Positions 7,554 to 15,791 of a stretch of 34,872 nucleotides of DNA are shown one piece after another. The DNA lies in the NCBI GenBank assembly GCA_025449475.1, contig JANWJM010000050.1, positions 1 to 34,872 of the forward strand, given 5' to 3'. This stretch comes from Thermoactinomycetaceae bacterium (GTDB lineage Bacteria; Bacillota; Bacilli; Thermoactinomycetales; Thermoactinomycetaceae). Made by a program: the position numbers and the translations under genes. The notes below the pieces were generated by a model that made no database searches, was not told the origin of the DNA, and was given only the letters and a program-made list of their open reading frames with translations. Position 1 is the stretch's first letter. Each line of letters starts with the position of its first letter.

Positions 7554-8454
7554 AATTGAGTGAAGGTTGCGGATTCACTTTGGTGCCATCGACCTTGACC
7601 AGTTCTTGAAACTCTTTTAACAGTTTTTTCATCACGGGTCCTGGTTTCCCATTCCCGATCTTGCGTCCATCCACTTCTACCACTGGAATAACCTCTGCCG
7701 CAGTGCCTGTTAAAATCACCTCATCAGCTGTATACACATCATGTAGAGTAAAAGGCACTTCCTTCACTTCAATCTTTAACTTATTCGCTAAATCAATGAT
7801 GGCTTGTCTTGTAATCCCACTCAATGCTCCAATATACGTAGGCGGGGTGATAAGAATTCCATTTTTGACTAAAAAGATATTATCTCCAGTTGCCTCCGCT
7901 ACATAACCCTCTGCGTTGAGCATTAACGCCTCTACCATTCCCGCTTGCTTTGCTTCTATTTTGGCCAAGATATTGTTAAGATAGTTGAGCGATTTTATTT
8001 TGGGGTCTAATGCTGTTGGGAGATTTCGACGTGTTGAAGCCGTGATGATCGGCAACCCGTTCTCATACAATTCTTTTGGATAAAGACTGACTTGATCCAC
8101 AATAATGATCACATTAGGATGCGGACAACGGTCGGGATCAAGCCCCAATCCTCCCTCGCCTCGAGAAACAATCAAGCGTATATAGGCATTCTCTAGGTTA
8201 TTTTTTCGGATGGTCTCAATGATATGTTGTTCCAATTCATCGATGTCATAAGGAACCCTTAAACAAATGGTTCGAGCTGAATCATACAGCCGATCGAGAT
8301 GCTCGCGGCAACGAAAGATATTGCCCTCATACACACGGATTCCCTCAAATACACCATCCCCGTACAAAAACCCATGATCAAATACTGAAACGGTTGCTTC
8401 TTCCTTTGTTTTAAATTCTCCATTAATAAAAATAAATTGCTTTGATGTAGCCAA
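7552..8454 (-). CDS. ilvE: Branched-chain amino acid aminotransferase
   Basis: A 300-residue fold-type IV PLP enzyme that transfers the amino group between glutamate and the 2-oxo acids of Leu, Ile and Val. The PLP lysine is K154 in KSLNYL, the glutamate that contacts the pyridine nitrogen is E188 in VAEATGDNIF, and the phosphate-binding TGTAAEV segment is present. The length fits the family. The start is TTG at 8454 with AAAAGGAG about 12 bases upstream, slightly long, but no in-frame ATG lies nearer. D-amino-acid transaminases share the fold; the best fit is IlvE. It is the last gene of the pheB-thrC-thrB-pheA-ilvE cluster, 37 bases after pheA. Confidence 0.9.
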   Translation of the reverse strand: MATSKQFIFINGEFKTKEEATVSVFDHGFLYGDGVFEGIRVYEGNIFRCREHLDRLYDSARTICLRVPYDIDELEQHIIETIRKNNLENAYIRLIVSRGEGGLGLDPDRCPHPNVIIIVDQVSLYPKELYENGLPIITASTRRNLPTALDPKIKSLNYLNNILAKIEAKQAGMVEALMLNAEGYVAEATGDNIFLVKNGILITPPTYIGALSGITRQAIIDLANKLKIEVKEVPFTLHDVYTADEVILTGTAAEVIPVVEVDGRKIGNGKPGPVMKKLLKEFQELVKVDGTKVNPQPSLN

Positions 8455-8491
8455 AATGGAAGCACACTCCTTTTACCTGACGATGTCCGAT

Positions 8492-9373
8492 TTACAATTC
8501 TACTTTTTTACTCGGCTCTTTTCGATAACATGGATACGATCCTAACAGCCGAACTGTACAACCCAATGCTTTTAATTCAGCTAAAGTTCCTTTCATTAAT
8601 ACATGATCTGCCGAAATCTCTGCATCTATAATAAAATAATAATTCCCCAACCCTGTTTTCGTTGGGCGCGACTCAATACGCGATAGATTAATTTTTCGCC
8701 ATGCAAATGTCGCTAACACTTGATGCAATGCTCCCGGATAATCCGATGGGAGTGTAACCAGTATCGTTGATTTATAGCGCAATTCCTTTTGATCCCTAAA
8801 GGAAATGGGTCTTTTTCCAATTGCAATAAAGCGAGTGAAATTATTTTCATGATCCTGAATATCTGTCTTCAATACATGCAAACCATGTTTTTTCGCTGCT
8901 TGCTGTGTCCCGATTGCTAACCATGCCTCATGTGAATGTTCCTGTAACAATTGAGCCGCTTTGGCTGTACTATCCGTATAGACCAATCTTGCTTGCGGAT
9001 ATTTGTCACGTAAAAACATTTGGCATTGTGCAATCGCCTGTGGATGTGATAAAACCTGCTTAAAATCTGACGCAGGATAGTCAGCATGATTGGGATGAAC
9101 AACTAAACATTGTGTGATGGGGTAGATTAATTCACCTACAATCGGACTATCAATGCGATGAATCAACCAATCGATTGTCGAATTGACAGAACCTTCGATT
9201 GTATTTTCGACGGGTACAACTCCATAATCCGAAATTCCCTGTTCTACTGAGACTAATACATCTGGAATGGTTGGATACGGAATAAATTCAGCTTTTGGAT
9301 TGGAAAAAAGAAGCTGAGTAGCTTCTTGTGAAAACGTTCCTACTGGACCCAAATAGGCAATGGTTTCTATCAT
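8492..9373 (-). CDS. pheA: Prephenate dehydratase
   Basis: A 293-residue monofunctional enzyme converting prephenate to phenylpyruvate for phenylalanine synthesis. The dehydratase domain (1-185) carries ENTIEGSV and the catalytic TRF (180-182). The ACT regulatory domain (about 200-280) has the Phe-binding ESRP motif at 234-237, so feedback inhibition by Phe is expected. It starts with ATG 6 bases after the thrB stop. In B. subtilis pheA is adjacent to pheB; here thrC and thrB are inserted between them. Confidence 0.95.
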   Translation of the reverse strand: MIETIAYLGPVGTFSQEATQLLFSNPKAEFIPYPTIPDVLVSVEQGISDYGVVPVENTIEGSVNSTIDWLIHRIDSPIVGELIYPITQCLVVHPNHADYPASDFKQVLSHPQAIAQCQMFLRDKYPQARLVYTDSTAKAAQLLQEHSHEAWLAIGTQQAAKKHGLHVLKTDIQDHENNFTRFIAIGKRPISFRDQKELRYKSTILVTLPSDYPGALHQVLATFAWRKINLSRIESRPTKTGLGNYYFIIDAEISADHVLMKGTLAELKALGCTVRLLGSYPCYRKEPSKKVEL

Positions 9374-9379
9374 TGATCC

Positions 9380-10339
9380 CTAGACTCCTATCATATTTCC
9401 AACGAATGTACTACATTTTTTCTCAGCTGTCAATTGAACAACTGCCCCTTCCTTTACAGGTTCAAAAGCAACCATCTCCATCTGCACATCCAATGTTGAA
9501 AACAACCGATGAAAATAAGATTGCAACTGTTCCATATCTTTTACAAATGCAATTAATGTCGGACCAGCTCCGCTTAATGCGACTCCCCAAGCCCCATTAT
9601 GATGAGCTTCGGCTAGAGACTCTTTTAATCCTGGAACTAAATTTTGACGATAGGGTTGATGCCAACGATCTTTCATGGCGACTGATAATAAATCCCATTT
9701 CTTTGATATTAATGCTGCCGTCAACAAATTCGCGCGACTACTGGATAAAATGGCTTCTTCCCGTGTATAGGAAGTGGGTAATACTTCTCTGGCCTTTTTG
9801 GTAAACAGCACTTGATCAGGAATCACCGCCAAAATGGGAACATCGGGTGGATCACATGTAAAAACAGTCGCTTTTTCCCCATCCCATGAACCAATGGTAA
9901 CCCCTCCAAACAATGAAGGTCCAACATTATCGGGATGTCCTTCCCATCTGGTCGCTCGTTGGAACAACTCATCGGTATTCCATGGATTTCCCATTATATG
10001 GTTTGCTGCGATGAATCCCCCGACAATCGCTGCCGCACTGCTTCCAAGACCCCGAGTTAATGGAATATAGTTTTTAATGCTTAAATGAAACGTTGGAAAC
10101 GAATAATGGTTTTCAGCAAAAGCTTTTTTCATGACTTGGATAATTAAATTATTATGATCAAGCGGTATATTTTGTTCATACCGATCTTCATTATAAAGGG
10201 TAATCTCTAATTTGTCAGAAGGAAAGAAATTCAAATATAGATATCGATTGAGAGCCATTCCAATCGAATCAAAACCGGGTCCTAAATTTGCCGTGCTGCA
10301 GGGAACTTTTACTACAAACGCCTCTTTGATGGAATTCAT
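9380..10339 (-). CDS. thrB: Homoserine kinase
   Basis: A 319-residue GHMP-family kinase that phosphorylates L-homoserine for threonine synthesis. The ATP-binding motif PLTRGLGSSAAAI is at about 93-105, the N-terminal PCSTANLGPGFDSIG motif at 13-27, and the C-terminal ALSGAGPT motif is present. The start overlaps the thrC stop by 4 bases (ATGA), indicating translational coupling. All expected motifs are intact. Confidence 0.95.
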   Translation of the reverse strand: MNSIKEAFVVKVPCSTANLGPGFDSIGMALNRYLYLNFFPSDKLEITLYNEDRYEQNIPLDHNNLIIQVMKKAFAENHYSFPTFHLSIKNYIPLTRGLGSSAAAIVGGFIAANHIMGNPWNTDELFQRATRWEGHPDNVGPSLFGGVTIGSWDGEKATVFTCDPPDVPILAVIPDQVLFTKKAREVLPTSYTREEAILSSSRANLLTAALISKKWDLLSVAMKDRWHQPYRQNLVPGLKESLAEAHHNGAWGVALSGAGPTLIAFVKDMEQLQSYFHRLFSTLDVQMEMVAFEPVKEGAVVQLTAEKKCSTFVGNMIGV

Positions 10340-11388
10340 GTCATCACTGCCTTTTCCAATGCACGTCGCTCACATGGAACCACTTGTGGTTTGACTTGAC
10401 TATGCTCCATTGCAGTCTGCGGATCTTTCAATCCATTGCCCGTTAAGACACATACAACTTTTGCACCCGGTGTTACTCTGCCCCATTCACTCATTTTTAT
10501 CACCCCAGCCAGTGAAGCAGCTGATCCTGGTTCAGCAAAAATCCCTTCTGTGCTTGCCATCTTTCGATAAGCATGTAAAATCTCCTCATCCGATACACTT
10601 TGGATCATTCCTTCAGACTCATCAGCAGCTTGTACAGCTGATTTCCAACTTGCCGGATTACCGATGCGAATGGCAGTCGCAATTGTTTCCGGTTTTAAAA
10701 TGGGATGCCCTTGAACGATTGCCGCAGCTCCTTCGGCTTCAAACCCCCACATTCGAGGAAGTTTGTGGATTTTCTCGTGCTGGTAGTACTCGTTAAAACC
10801 TTTCCAATAGGCTGTGATATTTCCTGCATTTCCAACAGGTAAAGCCAAAATATCAGGTGCTTCTCCCAGTTGATCACATATTTCAAAAGCTGCAGTTTTC
10901 TGCCCTTCAATTCGATAGGGATTGATCGAATTCACCAATGTGATAGGATTCTCTTCAGCGAGCTCTCTCGCCATCTCTAAGGCTTGATCAAAGTTTCCTT
11001 CGATGGCAAGAATCTCTGCTCCGGCCATCGTAGCCTGTGAAAGTTTCCCCATTGCCACATAACCATTTGGGACAACCACCACACAGCGTATCCCTACTTT
11101 AGCGGCATAAGCTGCGGCTGATGCTGACGTGTTTCCTGTTGACGCACACATCACTACTTGACTTCCTTCTTCGATCGCTTTGGCAATGGCTACGACCATT
11201 CCGCGATCTTTAAAGGAACCTGTAGGATTGGCCCCTTCCCATTTAAAGTAAAGTTCGAGATCGAGTTCATTTGATAAGTGCTCTGCAAAGATCAATGGAG
11301 TCTCCCCTTCATAAAGGGTAATCCGCGGAGTTCGATCCGTAATGGGTAAATATGTAGAGTATCGTTCTAGGATTCCTTTTCTCATCAT
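10336..11388 (-). CDS. thrC: Threonine synthase
   Basis: A 350-residue PLP fold-type II enzyme that converts O-phosphohomoserine to threonine. The PLP lysine is K60 in PTGSFKDRG, and the phosphate-binding glycine loop GNAGN is present. It lies upstream of thrB with a 4-base overlap. Tandem ATG codons at 11388 and 11385 lie 5 and 8 bases after AAGGAG, and either could be used. The length matches the short B. subtilis-type ThrC. Homoserine dehydrogenase (hom), which precedes thrC in B. subtilis, is not in the cluster. Confidence 0.95.
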   Translation of the reverse strand: MMRKGILERYSTYLPITDRTPRITLYEGETPLIFAEHLSNELDLELYFKWEGANPTGSFKDRGMVVAIAKAIEEGSQVVMCASTGNTSASAAAYAAKVGIRCVVVVPNGYVAMGKLSQATMAGAEILAIEGNFDQALEMARELAEENPITLVNSINPYRIEGQKTAAFEICDQLGEAPDILALPVGNAGNITAYWKGFNEYYQHEKIHKLPRMWGFEAEGAAAIVQGHPILKPETIATAIRIGNPASWKSAVQAADESEGMIQSVSDEEILHAYRKMASTEGIFAEPGSAASLAGVIKMSEWGRVTPGAKVVCVLTGNGLKDPQTAMEHSQVKPQVVPCERRALEKAVMT

Positions 11389-11420
11389 CTACGCTCCTTC
11401 AGCTTTTCTACTCGCATCCA

Positions 11421-11867
11421 TTAATCTTCACTTCCTACAACAACTGTTCGTGAAACGCCATCCAATTTTTTTAAGTTGTCTATCACTCGATTGACATTCT
11501 GTTTCATATGTGTTGCATCGACAGACATGGATACGGTTGCTTCACCTTGAAGAGGAATGGTTTGATTGATCGTTAACACATTTGCACCCTCATTCGCTAA
11601 AAAACGAAGAACATTTGATAAAACGCCTGCACGGTGTTCTAACAGCATGGAGATTGTGATGATCTTTTTGCCATCCATAATACTAAAGGGAAAAACGGAA
11701 TCTTTATACTTATAAAAAGAACTACGACTGATGCCCACTTGTAAAACTGCCTCTTGGACGGTTGTCACTTCCCCCGACTCAAGCAACTTCTTCGCCTGTA
11801 AAGTTCGTTGAATCGCATCTGGAAGCACATGTCGTTGTACCAATACAAATTCATCATCCATCTTCAC
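11421..11867 (-). CDS. pheB: ACT domain-containing protein PheB (UPF0735)
   Basis: A 148-residue protein. An N-terminal helical segment (about 10-55, including TVQEAVLQVGISRSSFYKYK, which reads like a helix-turn-helix) precedes an ACT domain (about 70-145). It matches B. subtilis PheB, encoded between obg and pheA there. ACT domains bind amino acids, so a sensing or regulatory role for this operon is plausible but unproven. The start is GTG at 11867 with GTGGAGGAC 6 bases upstream; the ATG two codons later is less well placed. It is the first gene of the cluster, behind a sigma-A-type promoter. Confidence 0.88.
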   Translation of the reverse strand: MKMDDEFVLVQRHVLPDAIQRTLQAKKLLESGEVTTVQEAVLQVGISRSSFYKYKDSVFPFSIMDGKKIITISMLLEHRAGVLSNVLRFLANEGANVLTINQTIPLQGEATVSMSVDATHMKQNVNRVIDNLKKLDGVSRTVVVGSED

Positions 11868-11909
11868 AATCGTCCTCCACAGAAAAACAAATGTGTCATT
11901 TATGCGGAC

Positions 11910-11938
11910 ATTTTACCTTGAAACATCTAAAAAAGCAA
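11910..11938 (-). promoter_or_regulatory. Sigma-A-type promoter for pheB-thrC-thrB-pheA-ilvE
   Basis: On the minus strand TTGCTT (11933-11938), a 17-base spacer and TAAAAT (11910-11915). The predicted transcript start near 11903 leaves a leader of only about 35 bases, too short for a T-box or attenuator. Predicted by eye. Confidence 0.5.
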
Positions 11939-11963
11939 GAGGGAGGTTTTATATATAAAAAAA

Positions 11964-11972
11964 TGTTAAAAT
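11964..11972 (+). promoter_or_regulatory. Possible extended -10 element for the phosphatase gene
   Basis: TGTTAAAAT fits an extended -10 (TGnTATAAT-like) 41 bases before the ATG at 12014. The -35 region (around 11944-11950) is poor, so this is weak. Confidence 0.3.
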
Positions 11973-12013
11973 ATAAGCCGACCATCAAAATGTAGAAGGG
12001 ATAGGTGAAACAA

Positions 12014-12484
12014 ATGGTCTCTGTATTATTTGTTTGTTTGGGAAATATTTGTCGTTCTCCGATGGCAGAAGCCGTATTTCGGCATTATGTACAACAAGAA
12101 GGGTTAAGTGATAAAATCCAGATTGACTCCGCTGGAACCTATCACGGACATGTTGGACAACCCCCTCATCATGGAACGCAACAGGTATTAAAGGAAAATC
12201 AGATCAACTATGATGGGATTACCGCTCGAGAGGTGCAAAAAGAAGATTTGGAACGGTATACGTACGTTATCGCAATGGATGATCAAAATATTCGCGATCT
12301 TACAAGGTTGGTGGATAACCGAATTCCAACCATCCATCGCTTTGTTGATTTTATTCCGAATACGACTTATCAAGGAGTGCCGGATCCATACTACACCGGT
12401 GATTTTCAAGAGACGTATCAATTAATTACTGCAGGTTGTCAACATTTATTAGCAACCATCAAAAATGAACAAGGATGGAATTAA
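12014..12484 (+). CDS. yfkJ: Low-molecular-weight protein-tyrosine phosphatase, YfkJ-like
   Basis: A 156-residue LMW-PTP. The P-loop CLGNICRS gives catalytic Cys8 and Arg14 (CX5R), and the general acid is in the VPDPYYTG motif near the C-terminus. The N-terminus MVSVLFVCLGNICRSPMAE is nearly that of B. subtilis YfkJ. The residue before the second P-loop Cys is Ile; in the arginine phosphatase YwlE it is Thr, so tyrosine specificity is more likely. The start is ATG 12014 with AGGTGA 5 bases upstream; a GTG at 12005 lies within that Shine-Dalgarno. A single-gene unit divergent from pheB. Confidence 0.92.
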   Translation: MVSVLFVCLGNICRSPMAEAVFRHYVQQEGLSDKIQIDSAGTYHGHVGQPPHHGTQQVLKENQINYDGITAREVQKEDLERYTYVIAMDDQNIRDLTRLVDNRIPTIHRFVDFIPNTTYQGVPDPYYTGDFQETYQLITAGCQHLLATIKNEQGWN

Positions 12485-12506
12485 AAAAGACCACAAAAAG
12501 TGGTCT
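12482..12506 (-). terminator. Rho-independent terminator of spo0B-obg
   Basis: The inverted repeat AGACCAC (12488-12494) and GTGGTCT (12500-12506), with a 5-base loop, is followed on the minus strand by a run of T (12483-12488). It lies right after the obg stop codon and overlaps the stop of the convergent phosphatase gene. Confidence 0.75.
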
Positions 12507-12519
12507 CATCCTCTCCAGA

Positions 12520-13806
12520 TTAATCAAAAGAGTCGCTTAACTCAAATTCCATCTCTCCAATCCGAATCGTATCTCCTTCTTTGGCTCCTTTCTGCCGCAG
12601 CGCATCCTCTACACCCAATTGTTTCATGCGTTGTCCAAAACGCAAGACACTCTCATGATATTCAAAATTGGTCATCTGCATAATCTGTTCGATTTTTTTT
12701 CCTTCCACAATGAAAAGATCATTTTCTTGACGAATGGTAAAGAGAGAGGCTGGCTCTTCGACTTGATAAACTTTATGCTGCTCGGGATCGCCGCTTTTTT
12801 CCATCTCTTTTTCCACTTTTTCAAGCAAAGCGATGATCGCAAATAATAGTTGATCGACGCCTTGTCTAGTTTCAGCGGAGATCGGATAGACATCAATCTC
12901 CTCTTGAAAATGACTTTTAAATACAGTCAAATTTTCTTCTGCCTGCGGGAGATCCATCTTATTAGCGACAATGATTTGTGGACGTTCGGCTAAATCTTGG
13001 CGATACCGTTTCAGTTCTTGATTGATTTGCTGAAAATCCTGATAAGGATCTCTTCCTTCTGTAGCAGCCATATCAAGAACATGAACCAAAATTTTGGTTC
13101 GTTCTACGTGACGTAAAAATTGATGCCCCAATCCAATTCCTTGATGAGCGCCTTCAATCAATCCTGGTAAATCAGCCATTACAAAGCTGCGCCCATCTGA
13201 AAGACGAACCACCCCTAAATTTGGATGGATGGTTGTAAAATGATAAGCACCAATCTTGGGCTTTGCTTTTGAGACTACGGACAACAAGGTGGATTTACCC
13301 ACACTTGGATAGCCAATCAATCCTACGTCCGCAAGCAATTTTAATTCAAGTTCGAGCCAACACTCTTCACCTGGTTCTCCGTTTTCAGCAATCTGAGGAG
13401 CAGGATTGACCGCCGTCGCAAATCGAATATTACCTCTTCCTCCTCGTCCACCGCGGGCAACGATGACTTCTTGATCACTTTCAACTAAATCCGCAATGAC
13501 TTCCTGCGTATCCGCGTTTTTCACAATGGTTCCGGGCGGAACAAAGATGACCCGATCCTTTGCGTTTGCTCCATGTTGCCCTTTGGAACGACCGTTCTCT
13601 CCTCGATCGGCTTTAAAATGTTTCTGATATCGAAAGTCCATTAACGTACGTAAACCTTGATCCACACGTAAAACCACATTTCCACCGCGACCACCGTCCC
13701 CACCGGCCGGTCCTCCTCGAGGAACATATTTTTCTCGGCGAAAGGCAACGATTCCGTTTCCGCCATCACCACCCTTCACATAGATTTTTACTTTATCTAC
13801 AAACAT
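12520..13806 (-). CDS. obg: GTPase Obg (CgtA), ribosome assembly and sporulation
   Basis: A 428-residue essential GTPase. It has the glycine-rich Obg fold (1-158, MFVDKVKIYVKGGDGGNG start), the G domain with P-loop GYPSVGKST (165-173), DLPGL (212-216) and NKMD (282-285), and the C-terminal OCT domain (about 350-428). Obg acts in 50S subunit maturation and, in B. subtilis, in the stress response and sporulation initiation. Its start lies inside the end of spo0B (10-base overlap), as in B. subtilis, so the two are coupled. The gene ends at a strong hairpin terminator. Confidence 0.97.
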   Translation of the reverse strand: MFVDKVKIYVKGGDGGNGIVAFRREKYVPRGGPAGGDGGRGGNVVLRVDQGLRTLMDFRYQKHFKADRGENGRSKGQHGANAKDRVIFVPPGTIVKNADTQEVIADLVESDQEVIVARGGRGGRGNIRFATAVNPAPQIAENGEPGEECWLELELKLLADVGLIGYPSVGKSTLLSVVSKAKPKIGAYHFTTIHPNLGVVRLSDGRSFVMADLPGLIEGAHQGIGLGHQFLRHVERTKILVHVLDMAATEGRDPYQDFQQINQELKRYRQDLAERPQIIVANKMDLPQAEENLTVFKSHFQEEIDVYPISAETRQGVDQLLFAIIALLEKVEKEMEKSGDPEQHKVYQVEEPASLFTIRQENDLFIVEGKKIEQIMQMTNFEYHESVLRFGQRMKQLGVEDALRQKGAKEGDTIRIGEMEFELSDSFD

Positions 13807-14615
13807 CTGATTTCACCTCTTCGCTGAAGTCTGCTTAATGAATCGGTAATCGGTATTTTGACCAAAAGACGATGTTCTTTTTCGAACCATTGGTAACTAG
13901 CTTTTTGCCGAACTAACTTTTTGGGGAATTGCCCCCAATCCATCGGATGCACAACTGTTTGATCACTTTCAGTCTGTGTACTTAGAAAATGGAAAGTAAA
14001 GAAAAGTGCATCCTCTTTATATGATAATTCACATTCAATATCGGTCCAAATTGTTTGGGGCGTAATCCGTTGAGTGAGCCATGACAACAACTGTTCTAGC
14101 ATTTGATCAAGTTGTTTCTGCTGTTCCACAGTTAGAGCGTCAACCGAGTCCTTTCGTCTCACTCTCCAGTTCCATTGAGAGTAGTCATAATTAATGGTCA
14201 ATAGTCTTGCCGCCAACGGTGGATAGGCTAAGTCGGAAATCATTCGTTCTTCCTTCGCGATTTGGATCAGTTTATGCAAATATTGATCAATCTTTTCGGA
14301 TTTCTTTAACATCTGATAACCCATGATCACTTGCACATGATTCATCCAATCGTGTCGTTGATTTCGAATAAGCTCACTCACTCTTTTGGCCTCTTTTAAA
14401 TGATAGTATTGTTGGATTTTCTTTTTCATATAAATAAAGATGCCGCCACATGAGAGAAAGAAGAGAATCGTGATGAGAAAAACTCCTTTGAATCCCCAAC
14501 GTTGAAAAATTCCGTTCTGTATGAAGATCAAAGTAAAGAGAAATGGTATGTGTCCCACATTAAATACTGCTAAAATAGCAGCTCGACACCTCTTTTCGTA
14601 TCTATCTCCTTGCAA
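13797..14615 (-). CDS. spo0B: Spo0B-like sporulation phosphotransferase with an N-terminal membrane domain
   Basis: Spo0B relays phosphate from Spo0F to Spo0A. The helix with RHDWMNHVQVIMGYQ carries the phosphoacceptor His88 and is nearly identical to the B. subtilis site; a degenerate C-terminal ATPase-like domain follows. The frame is 272 residues, against about 192 for B. subtilis Spo0B. The extra N-terminus has two hydrophobic stretches (about 13-33 and 44-63) followed by a Lys-rich turn, so it should be a membrane protein, reminiscent of citrate-type sensor kinases. The start is unclear: TTG at 14615 is the longest candidate but its Shine-Dalgarno is weak. Position upstream of obg and downstream of rpmA matches B. 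subtilis. Confidence 0.85.
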   Translation of the reverse strand: MQGDRYEKRCRAAILAVFNVGHIPFLFTLIFIQNGIFQRWGFKGVFLITILFFLSCGGIFIYMKKKIQQYYHLKEAKRVSELIRNQRHDWMNHVQVIMGYQMLKKSEKIDQYLHKLIQIAKEERMISDLAYPPLAARLLTINYDYSQWNWRVRRKDSVDALTVEQQKQLDQMLEQLLSWLTQRITPQTIWTDIECELSYKEDALFFTFHFLSTQTESDQTVVHPMDWGQFPKKLVRQKASYQWFEKEHRLLVKIPITDSLSRLQRRGEIRCL

Positions 14616-14647
14616 AATTCGGATAATTCCCCAAATCTTTCTATGAT

Positions 14648-14676
14648 ATTTTACCCGCTTTTGAAAAAAATGAAAA
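14648..14676 (-). promoter_or_regulatory. Possible promoter for spo0B-obg overlapping the rpmA terminator
   Basis: On the minus strand TTTTCA (14671-14676), a 17-base spacer and TAAAAT (14648-14653). The -35 is inside the distal stem of the rpmA terminator and the spacer contains its T-run. Reasonable by spacing, but the -35 is only 4/6. Confidence 0.35.
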
Positions 14677-14704
14677 CCCTAGCAATTTTTGCTAGGGTTT
14701 TCAT
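14664..14704 (-). terminator. Strong rho-independent terminator of rplU-ysxB-rpmA
   Basis: A perfect 16-bp inverted repeat (14670-14685 and 14689-14704, core AAACCCTAGCAA/TTGCTAGGGTTT) with a 3-base loop. On the minus strand it is followed by seven T (14664-14670). It sits just after the rpmA stop. Confidence 0.85.
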
Positions 14705-14713
14705 TTATCACTA

Positions 14714-15034
14714 CTATTTTTGTACAACAGCTACCTCTTGTTTAGATTCTGAAGCAACGACAGGATAAACGCTTACGCGTTTTTTTCCACGGCCAAAGCG
14801 TTCAAAGCTAACCACGCCATCAATTTTGGCGAAGAGTGTATCATCTCCACCTTTTCCAACATTCAATCCTGGATGAATCTTAGTTCCACGTTGACGAACT
14901 AAGATATTCCCAGCAGGCACGAATTGTCCATCGCCACGTTTTACACCCAAACGTTTCGAGTGACTATCGCGACCGTTTTTAGTAGATCCTACCCCTTTTT
15001 TCGATGCAAAAAATTGCAGATCCATTTTCAACAT
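14714..15034 (-). CDS. rpmA: 50S ribosomal protein L27 with cleavable N-terminal extension
   Basis: A 106-residue L27. It carries the Bacillota-type N-terminal extension MLKMDLQFFA before SKKGVGSTKNGRDS. In Staphylococcus aureus and relatives this extension is removed by the protease Prp, whose gene is immediately upstream here. The mature N-terminus reaches the peptidyl-transferase centre. The start is ATG 15034, chosen for AAGGGGTGA 5 bases upstream and agreement with the family; a GTG at 15043 overlapping the ysxB stop is less likely. Last gene of the ribosomal operon. Confidence 0.96.
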   Translation of the reverse strand: MLKMDLQFFASKKGVGSTKNGRDSHSKRLGVKRGDGQFVPAGNILVRQRGTKIHPGLNVGKGGDDTLFAKIDGVVSFERFGRGKKRVSVYPVVASESKQEVAVVQK

Positions 15035-15039
15035 CTTTC

Positions 15040-15378
15040 TCACCCCTTTGTCAAATCGTTGATTTGCACATATTGTGGATACTCATTCGCCACATCTGAT
15101 AATGCCACCACCATCGCCTCCATCAATAATACAACCTTTGCCCGGACATCCTCATCCGTATCCTCTGGAAGGCGACAGTCAAGCCAACCTGGATTAGACG
15201 GGTCAGATACGATTTGTACCCCTATGAGTTTCTCGATCGCGTTTATGATTCCAATGGAAATCCCCGAGACTGCAGCACAAACGATATCTTTCCCATGTTC
15301 ATCATAATTGGCATGTCCTTGGATGGTCACACGCTGAAGCAGGTTTTGCTGATCCCGTTGGATGGTAATTGTAATCAT
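15040..15378 (-). CDS. ysxB: Ribosomal processing cysteine protease Prp (YsxB)
   Basis: A 112-residue protein. The catalytic pair His22 (QGHANYDEHG) and Cys34 (DIVCAA) occupies the same positions as in S. aureus Prp. Prp cuts the N-terminal extension of L27, and the rpmA product encoded next has the matching LQFFA|S site. The start overlaps the rplU stop by 4 bases (ATGA), so rplU, ysxB and rpmA are probably translated as a coupled unit. Confidence 0.93.
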   Translation of the reverse strand: MITITIQRDQQNLLQRVTIQGHANYDEHGKDIVCAAVSGISIGIINAIEKLIGVQIVSDPSNPGWLDCRLPEDTDEDVRAKVVLLMEAMVVALSDVANEYPQYVQINDLTKG

Positions 15379-15689
15379 GTAAGCTCAATATTTTCAATCA
15401 ATACTTGTGTGAATGGCTGACGGTGACCCTTTTTCCGTTTATAATTCTTTTTTGGTTTATATTTGAAAACAATGATTTTCTTTCCGCGCCCATGCTTCAC
15501 TACTTTTCCAGTAACCTTAGCTCCTTGTACATAAGGAGTGCCTATTTTCACTTCACCATCTTGATTCACAAGCAATACTTTCTCAAAAGTAATGGATTCG
15601 CCCTCTTCTTGAGGGAGTTTTTCAACGGAAAGTACTTGGTCTTTTTCCACTCGGTATTGCTTGCCACCCGTCTCGATTAATGCGTACAT
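15375..15689 (-). CDS. rplU: 50S ribosomal protein L21
   Basis: A 104-residue full-length L21 starting MYALIETGGKQYRVEKDQ, with the conserved basic C-terminal segment KKNYKRKKGHRQPFTQV that contacts 23S rRNA. First gene of the rplU-ysxB-rpmA operon, behind a consensus promoter and a structured leader. AGGAGGAG lies just before the ATG. Confidence 0.97.
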   Translation of the reverse strand: MYALIETGGKQYRVEKDQVLSVEKLPQEEGESITFEKVLLVNQDGEVKIGTPYVQGAKVTGKVVKHGRGKKIIVFKYKPKKNYKRKKGHRQPFTQVLIENIELT

Positions 15690-15785
15690 TTTTCTCCTCC
15701 TATAATAGAGACTCGCCGAAACAGGAAAGGAGAACCCTCTTTTCCACCCTGATTCGTGCGGTACAATCTTTACGTTTTTGACACA
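15690..15785 (-). promoter_or_regulatory. Candidate ribosomal L21 leader (autoregulatory 5' UTR)
   Basis: About 95 bases lie between the predicted transcript start (near 15785) and the rplU ATG. On the minus strand they contain a hairpin GGAAA-GAG...CTC-TTTCC (around 15725-15750) and a conserved-looking GCGAGTCTCT segment before the Shine-Dalgarno. Bacillota carry an L21 leader motif at exactly this place (known from Rfam). I infer membership from position and the hairpin; a covariance-model search would be decisive. Confidence 0.5.
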
Positions 15786-15791
15786 TCGGGT

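Noticed and set aside
11868..12013. Possible T-box or attenuator before the amino-acid operon
   Set aside because: The predicted transcript start leaves about 35 bases, and no specifier-loop, T-box sequence or antiterminator stem is visible.
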